A stretch of DNA of 64,000 nt from Xiphias gladius (GCF_016859285.1 NC_053419.1:11248501-11312500), one strand, 5' to 3'; shown: positions 44,561 to 59,221, numbered from the stretch's first letter. The notes: generated from the letters alone by a model not told the origin. Translations and numbers: made by a program.

Positions 44561-44757
44561 TTTTCACAATTTCTTGACTTTGATAATGAAAGTAATCTTT
44601 AGTTGCAGTTCTATATATTTTGCAGATAAAGGTATCTCTACTTTTAGGTAGCAACAGTATCATATTTGAGTTATTATGGTGGAGACCTATTTACAGCACT
44701 GTGTTCTTTGTTCCCTCACTTACAGAGTGACAGCAGCACACCATCCTGTGGACAGAA

Positions 44758-47700
44758 ATGAACTGTACTACTCCAGAGGCAAGGGGTTTGTATTACAGTT
44801 TTTCTACACACACTCTCCTTTAGTATAGACACATTATACATGAGGGTTAATTCTAATGAGGTGATGGGTGTACAGACTACAAAGGTACAAGGCGTAGTTG
44901 AATAAAAAAATCTGGAGTTAAATATACTTTACCTCTGATGTTATTAATGTCAGGTAACATAGCTTTTATATAGTTGTTGTAGGCATGTGTAGTCACATAC
45001 ATTTTATCCAAACAACTTTAACATCTGAAGAAAAACAAAATGAGTCAACTCTGATTATCACAGGAGTTATCAATAAGTAAAACAACACTATCGGCATGTC
45101 AGACTGGTTTAAAAGAGTTTTTGCCAGCAGATTCTTGTGCTAAAACTGCTACCTTTCGATGTTAAATCACCCCTCCTTTGTACTTTATTATTTAGGTCTT
45201 CATTTCACAAATAGAAATTTAATTTATTATGAAAATAATATCTTTTGAGAGATGAAATTTTAAATACATCTCGTGGATAAATGTGTTGCTTCTGCATAGT
45301 TACTAACTTGGTCTCATTTCTGATTTGTAGCTTTCTTTACACATGTTTTTTGGCAACATTAGTTTGCTGAACACAAGGAGCTCATGGGGTTTACAATGAT
45401 ATCAGCATCAGCAATCTTTTTAGCTAGACTGCAACAGCAGGGCCAGCCCTAAAAACGCAAATGTCCGTGACTGAGTGATTGAGTGCATGATAAAGTTACA
45501 CCATTGGTGGAGTGTTGGAGTTCCCCCTTCGGTCGTTGCTCTTTCAAAATAAATTGGCGCAAACAGTTCTATTGCATCATCAGTGTTTAAAGGCAGTGTT
45601 TCCAATTTAGCGCCTTTGTCACTAGATTTACCAACTTTTCACACCTGTTTAGCAAGTTTTCTTCACAAAAGCACCTTGCGATAAAACCAGCGACTTTTTT
45701 GGAAAAATCTCAGCTACTTTCCATAGAACAGAGTCGCCAGTATTGCCCCACAAGCACGAGGTCAGGCTTGCCCTTCGCAGGCAGACCTCTCTCTGCGCCT
45801 CATAGACTTGACCGCACAGCAACTGACACAGTAACTTTCTAACTTTCTCCCTGACTGATCATTTTACAAGTAAATATAGCCAAAATCACAGCACAGCCGC
45901 TGTCTTTTACTTATGCGTATGGTGAATTTGTCAGACGATGTTGCCGTTATAAAATCTGGATTTTAGCAGTGCAGAGCAGCGGCTTGGAAGTGACTGCTGG
46001 TTAACATGTAGTCCTAATGGGCTGCGTTTCAGTAACTATTTCAGACGGAAGACAGAAAAACATGTAAATCAGAACAGCTTTATTGGGAGTTCGGCTGTAT
46101 TAAAATACTGTATATGTGAGCACAGAGAGTAGGAGAGAAGCAAACAGATAAAGGGCAATCCAGCCAATTACTAGGCTTTGACCTAGTCTTGTTTCACTGT
46201 AGAGCCTGTAGGTATGTGTCAGTCCACACTGGCACAGAAACCAAGCTGTAGTGGGTCAGTTCTGAAGAGGTAATAAACATGCAAACACTGCTTTAATAAG
46301 AATCAAATTCTGCAAGTGCTGGTACTCTCCTCATTTTCAAGATTCTGTAATGACACCTGTTGAAAGCTTTCTCCAGCAACTACAACAACAAAAAAAGACA
46401 AATACAAAAGAGAAGCACTTGTAGAGGAATGTTGTGGCATCTTTCCAGTGGAGTCGAGCCACTTTCACAGCCTCTGCCAAGTCACACTGAAGCTGTTCTG
46501 GTGGCTGTAGTGACACCAAATGCCCCATTTAGACACTTGATCTTTGTGTTTCTTTTATTTTGGCAGCTGCCTGGCAACAGGCTGTTAGACCTGCCTGTCA
46601 ATTTACTCTCTGTCTAATTTTACTGAAATTTAAGTGCGACTTTTATTTTATTTTTTTTAAGAGTGGGAGACTAGGATAGTGTCAGTTTACTTTAAAATCC
46701 ACTTAATGAAAATGAAGTATTTTCTCATGTTTCAAATTCTCTTGTTTCAAAAAATACCGAAGAACCTTCACCTTCCCAGAGGTGAATGAGTGCATGTACT
46801 GTATGCGTGTCCATGTATTTGTATGTGGTGATGGGGTTATTATGTTGTAATGAATGGGGAGCCTCCAGCTCTGTCATTCACCCACCATCCAAGACTATAG
46901 AGAAACTACTTGCTCCACATTCCTCTCCTCTCCTCTCTGCTACTTCTCTGTGCTCTCCTCATACAAACAGTGAGGCCGAATTGAAGTGGGTTGTGCTGTT
47001 TGTGTTTGTATGAGTCCCCGTGCACGTACGCATGTTCATCCGTGGGATGAATGGGCTGGAGTGTGGTTTACAACAGCAGAGAACAGTAAAGGAAACTTTG
47101 GCATTCAGATGTTTTTTAAATTAAAACAAAACCAAATCAGGCAACTTCTAAGTAACTGAAAATAGATTTTCATACCTGGTGGAAAGGATTTAAAACCACT
47201 GATTGTCTAGAGGGCGGGAATTGCATTTACAAAAATCTGAAATGACTGTATACTTTGGAAAATGAGTCACTAATGTACAGCATGCATGATTTGTACTGAA
47301 TGGGCCAGAACACGCAAAAAGGCTGGTGTGGCATAAAAAATGAACCATATCACAGAGGAAATTATTCAGTTTTTTTTTTTTTTTTTTTTTTTTTGTGTTG
47401 GCAATGACGAGATTATTTTTTCTTTGCTGTACCGTTTAAAATGAGAAACAAAGACCAGAGAAACTTGCAGGGAAGGAAGAGAAACTCAGAAACAAGTGAT
47501 AAACAATGAACATGGAAGTGAGACAAAATGTGTGTTAATCTTGTAAGTGTGGAAGTGTAATTTTACATAGGAATTCGGGTGAGTTTGTTGAGAAAAGTTA
47601 AGGAATCAAAGAGAAGCATACTGAGTGAAAAAACAAGCTGAAGTAGAGAAGATGCATCTCTCAAAAAAAAGATTCTCAGACAGGTAAAGAGCATGTTTAA

Positions 47701-50700
47701 AAGGCGACGTGAAAGATAAAAAGTGTCAGGCCAGGAGCGATACAGTAAAGAAAGAGGCCAACTTAGAGAGAGGGAGAGGCCTTTTGGTCTGCTTTCCCAG
47801 GCTATGCATCAGGAAGGCTGTATTTTTTACACCATGACCACCGCATAGCCCTTTCCTGGGGAAATCCGAGACAAAATCGAGAGAGGCTGCTGCAGGGAGG
47901 GAGTGGAGAACAGGAAAACTAGCCCTGGGAAGGAGGGAGGGATGTAGGGGGGCAGGTACGGAGGAGCCCGCACAGCATGAGCGACAGAAAGAAGCTGAAG
48001 CTTTTGGGAAGGCTCAGTGGAACACATGCACAGGCAAAAAAACGCCAAACGTGAAAGACACATGCATGTACATATCTCTCATTTCCAAGCCCTTTTACTC
48101 ATTGTGGCCTTCCAAAAAAAAATTTGCCCTGAGAGTCTTCTCTAGAGTATTTTGGCTGCAGATTCAGCTGGAATGCAGAGCTAATGCTGGGTTCCTCTAC
48201 TATCCAACCAGCCTCAGCTGTTAATCCAATGTTACGGCTGCCCTGTTGTGCTTGTTAAAGGAATGATATTTGACGTTATGACTACTCATGTATGCCTGCT
48301 TTAGAGCAAGTCCTTAAGAGCAAGGGCAAATCAACATTGTGGCTTTCAGAATTGTTAATATGACCTGTGCCAAACATATATGTACACAGCAAGGTATAAA
48401 GGCCATTATATCCAGGAAACAGTGTTTGGAGGAGTTGATAAACAATATTAATTGTGCTAATGGGACAAAGTAAATGTCATTGTAGGCTTCAGTGGAAATA
48501 TAAATAGTAGAAAAATAAAGTCGGTTGTAATCATTGGCAGAAGGACCCACAGTATATAGCCAAAGTATTTTTTTTTTTTAATGAATCACAGTCCCAAGTT
48601 TTAGCTCTGGAAGTTTTGAATCTTGTATATACCGTGTTTCATTTTCTCAATTCAGAATTTCAAAGATGAGCCTCAGAGACTCAAAACCTTGACAGGATGA
48701 CAGAGCTCAAAGGTCAGAGTGAAACTCCACCTCATCTATGCGTGTTTGTGATCCCCCCCAGGTCTTGACCCTGCTGTGCTGAGAGACCAGCTCTTCGAGC
48801 TATGGAACCAGAAAGATCTGAAGACGGTGAGAGTCACTTCCACAGCATGTGTCAGTTCCACAATTGCAATATGCAATATTGGGTGTGTGTGTGTTTACAA
48901 AGGTAGAGAGATGGAGTCTTGTGTCTCTACAAGAAGCACTTGTACAGGAAGGGGAGAGAGAGAGAGAGAGAGAGAGAGATGTTTAAATGAAGCTCACCAG
49001 TGTGTGACTGCGCGTGTGTGTTAATGAGGAAACCAGAGTGTCTGTCAGTAGGAAGGAAGGAATTTGTGTTGCACTGAATGAACTTGAGATCTGTGTGAGG
49101 AGGATATTGAGTGGATGACATCTGTTTTGCAAATTAAGACACAGTGCGAGGCATTCTCACACAGATATTATTTTCTCATGTAGGAAGTTTCTAATGCCAG
49201 AGTTTGCATTCTTAAGCTGAGACCCAAAATGTGTCACAAGCCTGTGTGTCTGTGGGGCCCAGAGGGGGAAGTTAGCTGTTTCTCTTCACAAGCTACTGTG
49301 TTCCGGCTCGTCTAAAAATTCACTTGTCAGTAACCTCATTTTACCTACAACTGTGACTCTCGGCAGATGATGATTTGCTAAAAAAAGAAAAAGTGGAGCA
49401 TGTAATATTTATTGTAAATTTCCATAGCTGGGTGAATAAAAGAAAAGTTTTTGTAAATTTTAAAAAAGGTAACTCTCTACAGCATATCACAATTTAAACT
49501 CAAATCATACATGTAAATGTGTTAACCTGAGTAGAGAGATTCCCTTACAGATTCCCTTTAACATGATTTATGGAAAGATTGTTGTATTTTTTAGTAAATA
49601 CTCTGTGGCTGTAATATGAATGATGCACATATAGTACAGATTTGAATGAAACTCTAACATTAGAGTCTTACCACTCACTCGCTCTCTATCCTCCCACAGC
49701 TACATTTGGCAGCCCTCCAGGGATTTTCAAAGCTGTCTGGGCCTCTGGAGGCCTTACTAACAATCCTGGAGAGCTGTCCGGGAAAACAGAAGAGTCGGAG
49801 CCACACCTTCAGCCATCACATCCTCATGGAATTCCAGACATGGATGAAGGAGAATCCTCAGGTAACACTAGATTCATAAAAGACACCTTTTTTTTTTTTT
49901 TTAACTACAGAAATGTATTACAGAGTCATGGTTCCAACAGTTTCTGACCTGCACTTCTGGACACTTCTGCACTTCTACTGCTCCAGTCCAACCTTATTCA
50001 TCTTTAGAAGTTTAGTACACATGCTGTTGTGCACTATTTCTAAACATAAAAAGTATTTCTTTCCACTTGTGCCAAATGCAGAGTGCTATAGGTATCTTTT
50101 TTGATCAGTAGCGTAAAGAGCATATTCAATTTTTGTGTGTATGTTGAAATAGTAATAACCTTACTACATAAAATTTATTACACTGCCATCTTTGTAAACT
50201 GGCAGAAAACATGCATTGTAATTTAAAATAAATGCAAACTGTATACCTGGATATTTAAATCAAAACATTGTGTTCTCTGTAGCCATTCATTTGACCACAT
50301 AGAATTTAGACTTGAGCCATGGGCCACCTTGATGGCCACGCACGTTTGCCTACTACCAACACAACAGCGAGATTAGTTCCAGTAGTTCCAGTGTTGTCTC
50401 ATGAGTGATTTTGTTTGGAAAATCTGTATCACCAACAATTATTGCTTCATTTTGCAGATTTCTTTTTTGCTATCCTTCATAATTTATATCTCTGTGTATA
50501 GCAAGATAATCTCTCTTGTTTTCTTCAGTATTATTTGTCATTTTTTTGGTTCCTCATTAATTTTGTCCCTCGACCAGGTGACCCTGAGTTCACTCTCACA
50601 GCAGCAAGCACTGGAGCTCCAGCATCATGCTCTGAGCTTACTAACAGATACCCACCCCAGCTTTGTAGAGAGCCTCATAAACATCTACCATCTCAGCTCC

Positions 50701-53700
50701 CTGGACCCAGCCATACTTCGACTGCACATTGTGAAGTTGCAGGCCCTTAACTGCTACAAAGAGGTGAAGGCCTATTTTGATAAGGACAACTTTTTAATGG
50801 CAGAAACTTTCAGACAAAAATGTAAAAAGTCAAATTAATGCTGACACAAAAGATTGATTTTTTTTATAACTTTGCTGAATTTCTCTCTGTATTTCACAGG
50901 CAGCAGTGCTCTGCATAAAACTTAAGTTACAGCAGGAACTGAATATGGAGGAGGTGAGACAAATATTTTCAGCTGATATGTCTGTGTAGCATTTGTGCCT
51001 GTTATTTATAAGCGCTAAATACATAAGCACACTTCAGATGTGTTAGATCTGAAATTCTCAAAATGTCCTGTTTTAAGTCTAACCAAGGCTCCAACTTAAA
51101 TTTTCTTCTGCAGATGTGTGTACCGCTAATCTTACAAGATAAAATGCCATTGGCAGAGTCCTTTGTCACAGGCCACAATCATCTAGAACAACGACTCATC
51201 ACACTGCTAGACTCCTGGTGCCACCCCAGCTTCAATGTAGACGAGATAACCAAGTATGGAGCATGTGTGAATGTATGAGAACCAACACTGTACATGTAGG
51301 CATCAGTGTGTGGCTGTATAAATCTATATGATTGTGTGTGCCTCCGCAGGCGGTTCCCTTGCCTCTCTCTGTCCAAACACTGCATGGGCCAGCTCCAGCC
51401 CAAAATGCTCACCAAACACATCTTACGACTCGTGGAGAAATTCAACATCGACCAAGGTGTGTGATGAGTTTTTCATGTATTATTTGTCTGTCTCAGGCAG
51501 GAATGATCGTGATCTCATGTTTTTAACACAGGACTGTGTCCCAATGCTCTTCACAAGAGGAGACTAGACTCTTTGCGTTTCCTCATGTACAAGAGGTTTG
51601 TGGAGGTAAGTGATGCAGCAATAGATATCAGGCATACAAGCAGGCCACTCCTCAGTTCTTGCATTTCTGGCTAGTACGAATTGATGATAATAGTGATAGT
51701 TTTGAGATGGAAGACAGACATCCTATCTTGATCAGTATCCAAAATAAACATGTTTCACACTGTCTTTATGACATTTTTTTTGTTGTTGTTGACTGTATTG
51801 TTTGTGATGGTGTGTAATATTTTGTTGTTTAAGACCATTTTCAAAGCTTTTATTGAGTAAATTATTGACGTCCACCTTTTTACATCTAGTTTCTTTGCTG
51901 ATTTCTTGGCAGTCTCTTCTCTTTACCAAATTCCAAGACCATATTGAGAATGTATTTCAGTTTTGCGTCCCTCAGTTAAAAGAAAATGCGCAAATTCACA
52001 TTTTTTAAACTGCAGTACAATATAGACTAAATATAGTTGCACTTTTAATTAAATTTGAAGATTTTACACTTAATTGTAAAAAGTGCTGCAAAATCTGTCT
52101 GTAAACTGCAAATCAGACCTTTGAATTAATAGCAGCCTCTGAATCCTTGGGAGGAGTTTTTGCTGGATATTACATAATGTAGTTGAAAGAAGAGCAGGGA
52201 CTTGGCCTTAGTGAGCCTGTCTGGCTCGTATACACTGCTATTTCCTATCGGTTTATTCTCAAGTTATTTGACTTCAAAATTATGTTACAGTTAAATTAAG
52301 TGTATTGTAATTTTTATACAGTGATATATTTAGTGTTTTTTAACACACTAAAACAATACTAGAGTTATTTATTTTATGAGGTTAATACAGTTTAAATTAA
52401 TAAAAAAAAATAGTGGAAGCAGAAGTTTGTAAACCCCTTGTGTCTTCAGGACCTAATTGTGTCTGAGAAATACTTATTCAAAATGTCATGTTTCTCTACT
52501 CGGATCTCTTATCCTAGTTACTTACACGTGACCTTTATTTACCAAACAAAACTGTCATAATTCGTTGATTTTAAAGATGTTTTAGTTCCCGAAAACATGA
52601 GCAGAGGGAGGCATTTGAGGTTCACTAAAGAAAGACTTTGAGGCCCAGGTCTGTGGGGTTTAGAAAAAAAAATGTAATAAAATATTAACTTTCCTAACTT
52701 TATTTGTAAATGCATTTTGTGGGTGCTTTCAAAAGAGTCTTTTTATCTGAGAAGAGGATATAGTAAAGGTCTTAATGTCACCTTCAAACACTGACAAAAC
52801 GTTGGTAGCAGTGGATGAAAATGTGGAGCAGAGAATGTAGGAGAGTGGATAAATTCACACTGACTGGAAAAGTTTTAGTGTAGTATGTTTTGAATATAGC
52901 AACACCATGTTATCACAGTCTGTGGAAAAGACAAAATCCTAGTCAGATTACCCAGATGGAAACTTTACTCAGAAACAATTAAAAAATACTGATTTTTGTA
53001 TCCTTTTTTCTATATATATATATTTCATTCTATTTTTCTTTTAGAAAAGCATGACAGGGGAGAACTGGAGTGACCATGTACAGGTAAATCATGCTTAAAG
53101 ATGTGTATTGACATGAAAATATGCACATAGACTATACTTTATATACATTAGTCTCAATAAGATATGCAGGATGTGTAAAAAGTGCATATGGGTATTATGT
53201 ATGTATAGTATGTAGTGGCAGATGACCTTAAGCTGCAGATTAAGTTGGTGGAGATGTTGGTGAAGTACTGTGGTCTCCAGAAAGCCTCTCAATGGTCACT
53301 GAGGTACAACATCCCCAGAAATCGACTTCCGTGTGGGGTATGGGAAACGCAGCAGAGTCTACCACCCGATCTACAGTAAGTTGGCCAAAATATGCATAAA
53401 CATATCCTATTACACTACTTACAGTATGTACAGCCTATATGTCTTTAAGTAAAGAGGAATAGTTGCCGCCTCAGAGTTTTATCCCTGAAGTGCAACATGG
53501 AGCCAAAATTTTGTTCACCACATCCACTTGCTCACACATTGCAAGTGTGTTGTGTTGCGGTTAATCCAAAGCTGCTTAACCATGTCTCATTAACAAACAT
53601 CATTAACATTTATCTGTTTCTGACTATTTTCATTGATTGTGTGGGCTAAAACAATGGATTTAATGTGGGTTAAAGCTTTTTGAAACAGAATTACTTCGCT

Positions 53701-56700
53701 GACCCCCTGAGTCTTCTAGTGTTATGCTTTCTCTTAGATGTGGAAAATTCCACATACCTCAAATTTCATTGAGACACCATGCGAAATCATAAGATCTAAT
53801 GCTGTGTGGTGTGTGCAGTACAAGTTGCTCAAAAATGGTCAGATTTTATTTGTTTCTTTTTACCCCTTTCTCTCTCTCTTATGAAGCTATCTATCCACTC
53901 ATTATACACTCTCAAATTTATTTATTTTTATTTTTCCGACTCCTTTTTAATGAACACACTCACAATAACAGACATTTCTCACCTCTACTCAGAGAGATAG
54001 GTCTGAGTGATTCAGCACAAACTGAGGAGTGGGTCCAATCTCAGTCTCACTGTCAGAAGTTCTACCAGGTGCCACTCACCAAAGACAAGGTTCAATTTGT
54101 GGACACGGCAGAAGCTCTCAAGAAATGTCGAAACATTGTGTTGAAGGTACAGAAAAGTAAAAGCCAGCAAAAAAGGAAATTATTGCCCCCTTTTGTTGAT
54201 TAGTTTAAATCATCCATTAGTGAAAATCTTGTTTATGGATGGGGAGGCACTTGGGGTAACTAGTGAAAGTATTAATGGTTAATCTGTTTCTCTTTTTAAA
54301 AACATTTTTTTGTTGCTGACTTATCGTCCCCTTTCTTTATCCTTTCCTAGGAAGGTGGAGTAGTAGGAATTGACATGGAGTGGCAGCCTACATTTGGCTG
54401 CATTTCAGTTCAGCAAGTTGCCCTGATACAGCTTGCAGTTTTTGACCAGGTTTTCTTATTGGACCTCTGTGCAAACTCATTCTGTCAACACCCAGATACT
54501 ATTAGTTTCATCAGGAGCTTGTTCTCTGAAAGAAATGTCCTTAAACTGGGTAAGCAACTGTCTTGATAAAGGTTAAATGAAATTTATTTGAGGCCTTTCT
54601 GTTTATACTTATGTTCTTCACATTTCTCCTTTTTATTACAATTTAGGTTATGGTATGACAGGGGATCTCAAGTGTCTCTTGGCCACCTGGCACCAGTTTT
54701 TAGAGGAGCCACTTAAGATGGAAGGGGTGCTTGATCTTCTTAGTATACACCAAAAGGTAACAGTATCTTGTCATTGACATAACTTTATACAAAAGCGTTT
54801 TAAATTAAATTCTGCAGTCGGTATCAAAGCAACAGTAGAAAAAGCACGATTAAAGCATTGTTTTTCCTTAATCAGTAAGGCAATAATGTTTAATAAAATT
54901 CCGGTTCTGATTTACAGTTTTGTACTACTTTAATACATTTTTTTTTTTTTAAAGGCCAAAATCATACTTTAACCTTATATTTCTAATTTAGAATTCTTTT
55001 AACACATTTGTTTTCAATTCATCACAACATTCAACGTATACATTTTTGTAAATGTATAATATTTGTAGCTTCAGAAATGGTCAGGCAAAAACATTGTGAA
55101 TTTCTCAGCAAGTCAGGTTTTGGTACTTACAGCTGGCAAGAACTGAGCAAGTTTAGTCTGGTTCAGCTCGACAAGCATCCGTGTTTGTTGACTACTTGTC
55201 CACTGTGTCCCGTGCAACCGGGGATACTCTACTAGAGGTTGTAACAAATTTGCTGTGGTTATAGTGAACGCTGTTCTTGGCTATACTTGGATGCTAGCCC
55301 TGGTACACACTGCTGCTGTGGCCCAGTAGTTTGCCTGAGATATATGCAGCTGAACTCACAGTCTCTGAGGGGGATAGGAATGTGGAAATGGCAACATGGG
55401 CCAGTAACTGATGATGTTTCTTCACCATCTGCTGGAGTAGGCTGCATGTTGCAGGATGTGAGGAATGCAAAGACATATTTTGCAAAGTTGCAAGGAATGT
55501 CCGTTTGAAACAGGATGTTTTGTCGCAGGACATAAGAAGGGAGGGACTGCTTAAAAGTTCAAGAATGTATTACCTGAAGCTTTGCATTGTCACAAATTCT
55601 AGATCATTTAAAATTAGTAGAGTTGCTGTAATTGCATACATGGAAACAAGTTTTAAGAGGATAAATGTTCAAAATTGGACCGTGCCATTTAATTCTAATT
55701 TCAATGTCTGTAATGCCTTATCTAGATCCAGAGGTGTAAGGTCAACAGGACTCAAAATGGCCCTAAAGAGGTGCTGGTTGGAGAAAACTCTGCAGAGAAA
55801 GGCCTCAGTCTACTGGTACAGCAGGTTCTGGGAAGGCCCCTGGACAAGACAGAGCAGATGTCCAACTGGGAGAAACGTCCATTGCGCATCAGCCAAATTA
55901 GATATGCAGGTAAGCTATTATGCATGCTCAGACACACAATGACAGGGAGACAGATGGTTGCCGTTCTTTTCACTATAGAATAACACAGATTATTTTGTTA
56001 TCCCCTGACGAATTGCACGCCAATAAATTCACCCCTCTCTTCGTCTCTTTTTCTCTCTTTCGTTTCTTAACCTCCTTCTAGTGGCAGATGCTTACTGTTT
56101 GCTGGACGTGTACTCTGTCCTCTCCAGCAACCCAGCATACTTTGGGCTACCAGCTGACCTGCACAGCATGTCTTCAAGTCAGTCAGAAAGGAGTGGAGAC
56201 AAGAAGCAGAAGGAGAAACAGGCCAAGCAGAAGAAACAGGCTCTTGGCAAAGAGGTCGGGGGTCAATTGCCTTTTCTTCATAGCAATTGATGTTATTGAC
56301 AGAGGTTACTTATTTTTATGAGGTTGGCATCAACACCAAAATAATTTGAAATTTATGATTTGAAGATAAATAAATGAAAGTCACAAGCTTCCTAGAAGAA
56401 GAACTGGCTCCACTGAGGATTGCAGCTCAGGAAAACTGACTTCTTCCTCTCTACTTTTTCTAAATAGATGTCAGACAGATGTTTTTTAGAAATAGATAGA
56501 TTGGAAACAGGACAGGTCGTTTCATGAACGAGATAAGAAAATGGAGAAGCCAGACTCAATTTATGACTTAACCTGCTCTTGACCTGACCTTGATATGTTT
56601 GTGTTTGACTCTGAATAAAGGTAATATGGTTTTTGGTTTATTAGAAACATTTCTGTTCAAACATGTTCCTCTCAGGAGTTTGTTCTGAATAAACAAGGGA

Positions 56701-57846
56701 CCTAAGGAAAAACAGGCAGGTAACCTTAGGAAGGTGTTTGCATCAGAATTATATTTTTGATAAAAGGTACTTAAGTGCAAACTTAAGAGGATAATGTCTG
56801 AGATTTTTCCATTAGTCCTTTTCACAGGCTGCAATTTTGAATTAGAACCAACCCTTTTAAAAGAAAGAATAAAGAACTATTGTGCTAAGATATTTAACAA
56901 TTCTTTGTTATGCATTAACCTTGAATTTTCTGAACTGAAGAACCTGGGTTTGAGCATCCAACCAGCAGGGAGGGACAATATGTGTTTGACCAAGACTCTT
57001 CAGCAGTTCCTATAAGCTCCAGGGGTGCAGTTGTATAGCTCACCCTGTGCTTTGACCTCCCTGGTCTGTGATGCAAGTGAAAAGAAAATCCCCCTGTGGG
57101 GATCAGTTAAGTATCACATTATTGTCTCTGTCCATTTAGGAATGTCAGGGGGCTCAAAGGGTCAGTCCCCCTCACCCTGACACAGAGAAAGGCCTCCTGT
57201 GTGGCGAGAAGCCTTCAGAAGATTCCCCCCCTCTGCCACCCCAGCAGTTGCGGGTGGTGTGTGACAACATGCTACAGGGACTTGGGAGGTACTTGCGCTG
57301 TTTAGGAGTCGATGTGATCATGTTGGAGAACACTGATGATCACAGAGTAGCAGCAAAGGTGGGTTAGCAGTCTGGACTGACAACATACAGAGACAATAAA
57401 TACATACAGAAAGAACATAAAGTCAAACAAAAATTCTACATATTGTAGATAATTGGTAATAACAGTACTGCATTTATTAATGTGTTCATTTGTCTCAATG
57501 TGTATTTGTTGTATGTCAGTTAGCACAAGCTGAAGCCCGTGTCATACTCACATGTGGACAACCGTTCCAAAGTGTAAGTAATAACTAATGAGAAATCAGG
57601 AACAAATCTCAAATGTACAAATGATGCATTTTGCGTGTGTGGTTGTATTAACTTTTTAGTGAGTTCGTTGTTTGCTAATCTACATGTGTTGCCTCTGTCT
57701 TCCAACATTTGTAGTTACGTTCGCAGGTGGGTGAGGGTCGCTGTCTGGCCCTAGACTGTTCAGAAAAGGCCAGAGACCAGGCTGTTCGAGTCCTCAAACA
57801 CTTCAATGTCCAGCCTACTCCCAGCGATATATTCAGCCGCTGCCAG
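44758..57846 (+). CDS. exd3: EXD3, exonuclease 3'-5' domain-containing protein 3 / mut-7 homologue (3' end missing)
   Basis: Eighteen exons: 44758-44785, 48762-48826, 49700-49861, 50578-50763, 50900-50953, 51114-51253, 51350-51456, 51532-51605, 53045-53083, 53209-53375, 53993-54146, 54351-54549, 54647-54756, 55726-55909, 56082-56254, 57140-57358, 57520-57573, 57715-57846. All phases agree and give 749 residues. Residues 1-392 are a helical N-terminus. The DEDDy exonuclease domain has GIDMEWQ (D400, E402), GYGMTGDLK (D465) and YAVAD (Y555, D559), so all catalytic residues are present. A lysine-rich linker (about 590-612) leads to the Mut7-C RNase-like domain from LRVVCDNMLQGLGRYLRCLG (D656) to DIFSRCQ. 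Family knowledge: C. elegans MUT-7 acts in small-RNA pathways; the vertebrate role is poorly known. The C-terminal part (human protein about 876 residues) is not in the window. The start exon is short with a weak donor (gtttgt), so the N-terminus is the least certain part. Confidence 0.92.
44786..48761 (+). other. exd3 intron 1, repeat-bearing
   Basis: About 4 kb. It contains the second R3 copy (45480-46200), a T tract at about 47369-47394, and open frames without recognisable motifs. Confidence 0.55.
45480..46200 (-). repeat. Dispersed repeat R3, copy 2 (inverted)
   Basis: Reverse-complement counterpart of 22405-23105, with the same order of blocks and additional internal sequence. The element may extend left to about 45354. 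No coding potential is recognised. Confidence 0.7.
48955..48981. repeat. (GA)n microsatellite
   Basis: About twelve GA units in exd3 intron 2, just downstream of exon 48762-48826. Confidence 0.9.
51606..53044 (+). other. exd3 intron 8, nothing recognised
   Basis: About 1.4 kb of AT-rich intron between 51605 and the 39-nt exon at 53045. No motif seen. Confidence 0.5.
54757..55725 (+). other. exd3 intron, nothing recognised
   Basis: About 1 kb intron inside the exonuclease coding region. Open frames on both strands (for example 55287-55508) are not protein-like. Confidence 0.5.
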
Positions 57847-59221
57847 GTAGGAAAGTTCAGGCTGGTTCTTAATGTATTTTTAAAATTAACTTTGTTCTGT
57901 GTTGTCCTTCTAACTAAAATAATGTCTGTGATTGTCATTACATGCACACAGGAAGTATAGTGAGGACAGAGAATGATGAAGTCCACCACCCAAAATCTAA
58001 GTGTACATTCAGACCAAAAAATGCCCTGCTTGAAAACAACGCATTAGGGGTGGGCGTGTTATTTTTCCAGGTAGAAGAGAGACAATGAAATACAATCCTG
58101 GAAGGCCAGTTTGAGCAACAGTATTTGAGGGTGTATCAAACGGCTAAACACTTCACAATGCTTCATAATACTGTGAGACAGGATTCTACATCTCTTGAAA
58201 GTTATGACAGCATCAGTTATTTTATCTTTCATTGCAACGATTGTGAGATTAATGGTAGAAATACAGCGTTCATAGTACAAAAGTAATACATTGGGAATGT
58301 GTGCAGGCGTGTACATATGTGATTGGCCAACGCAGCGCCTTGCCAGATGATGTTGCATGGTGTTGCAGAAAAAGCTGACCCAGTGTCAATTTTGCAATAT
58401 AACTGCGTATATTTATTTATTTATATATTTATTTTTGCCCGAGCCCTCTGCGTTGGCACCACCACTGCACCACCAACTGGCCTCATTCAAATAAATCAAG
58501 AGGCTGCATTTTTTTCACATGGGGGTAAAGTCGGTCTGCACACAGCCTAAGATAGCACAGGCAGATAAAATAGGAAGGACGGAGGAGGATGACAGACAGC
58601 TGGCCGAAAAGAAGTAAACGCTGACTGAAGGCATGTTAAATACATACGATTACACTGTCATTCCCATATTTTACATACCACCATACTACAGTAAAATTTT
58701 AGGCATTTAGCTGATGCTTATATACACTACAACCATAAGTGAGAAAGAGGAAAAGGCTTGACTTCCTATATCACTGAAAAGTACAAGCAACATGAATACG
58801 CAGGCAATATTTCTGTGGTCATTAAGCACTGCTGAACTGAGCAAAGCTTGAGGTGGCGGCGGTATATTGTATAATCCTGAATAAAAGGGGAAGAAGTTAA
58901 TATATGATAAGGGGAAATGGAGAAAAGGGCTTTAAAACAACCCTCTATTGTACTTTGTACTTTGGAGTGTTGTCAATGGGGCAGCAGACAGAGGTGAGGG
59001 CCTTGACGTGCTGAACTCTGTCTACAAATACTGACTCTTTTGACGCAGAATGTCACTTCTCTTTTGGGAAGGATCTGAAGGTAGTCCAGTAGGTGAACCT
59101 ACACAAACTTGATATGGTTTATAGTTATACATGCTCTTGAACCAAACTCTTGCATAAGGCCTGGGGCCGCCTTTTTCTGTTATTGCCTAGGGGGAGAGAA
59201 TGTCTGAGTTTTTACCTCTAT

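Larger units (their letters stand above)
42373..44725. promoter_or_regulatory. Divergent upstream region of cdc37l1 and exd3
   Basis: The cdc37l1 and exd3 ATGs are 2.4 kb apart and point away from each other. The sequence holds two CACGTG boxes (42670 and 42691), a full CTCF core match (42995-43008) and a possible exd3 5' UTR exon ending near 43398 at a GTGAGT donor. It also holds a (CT)n tract and a copy of R1. The 71-codon frame at 43129-43344 has no motif and is probably chance. Confidence 0.4.
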
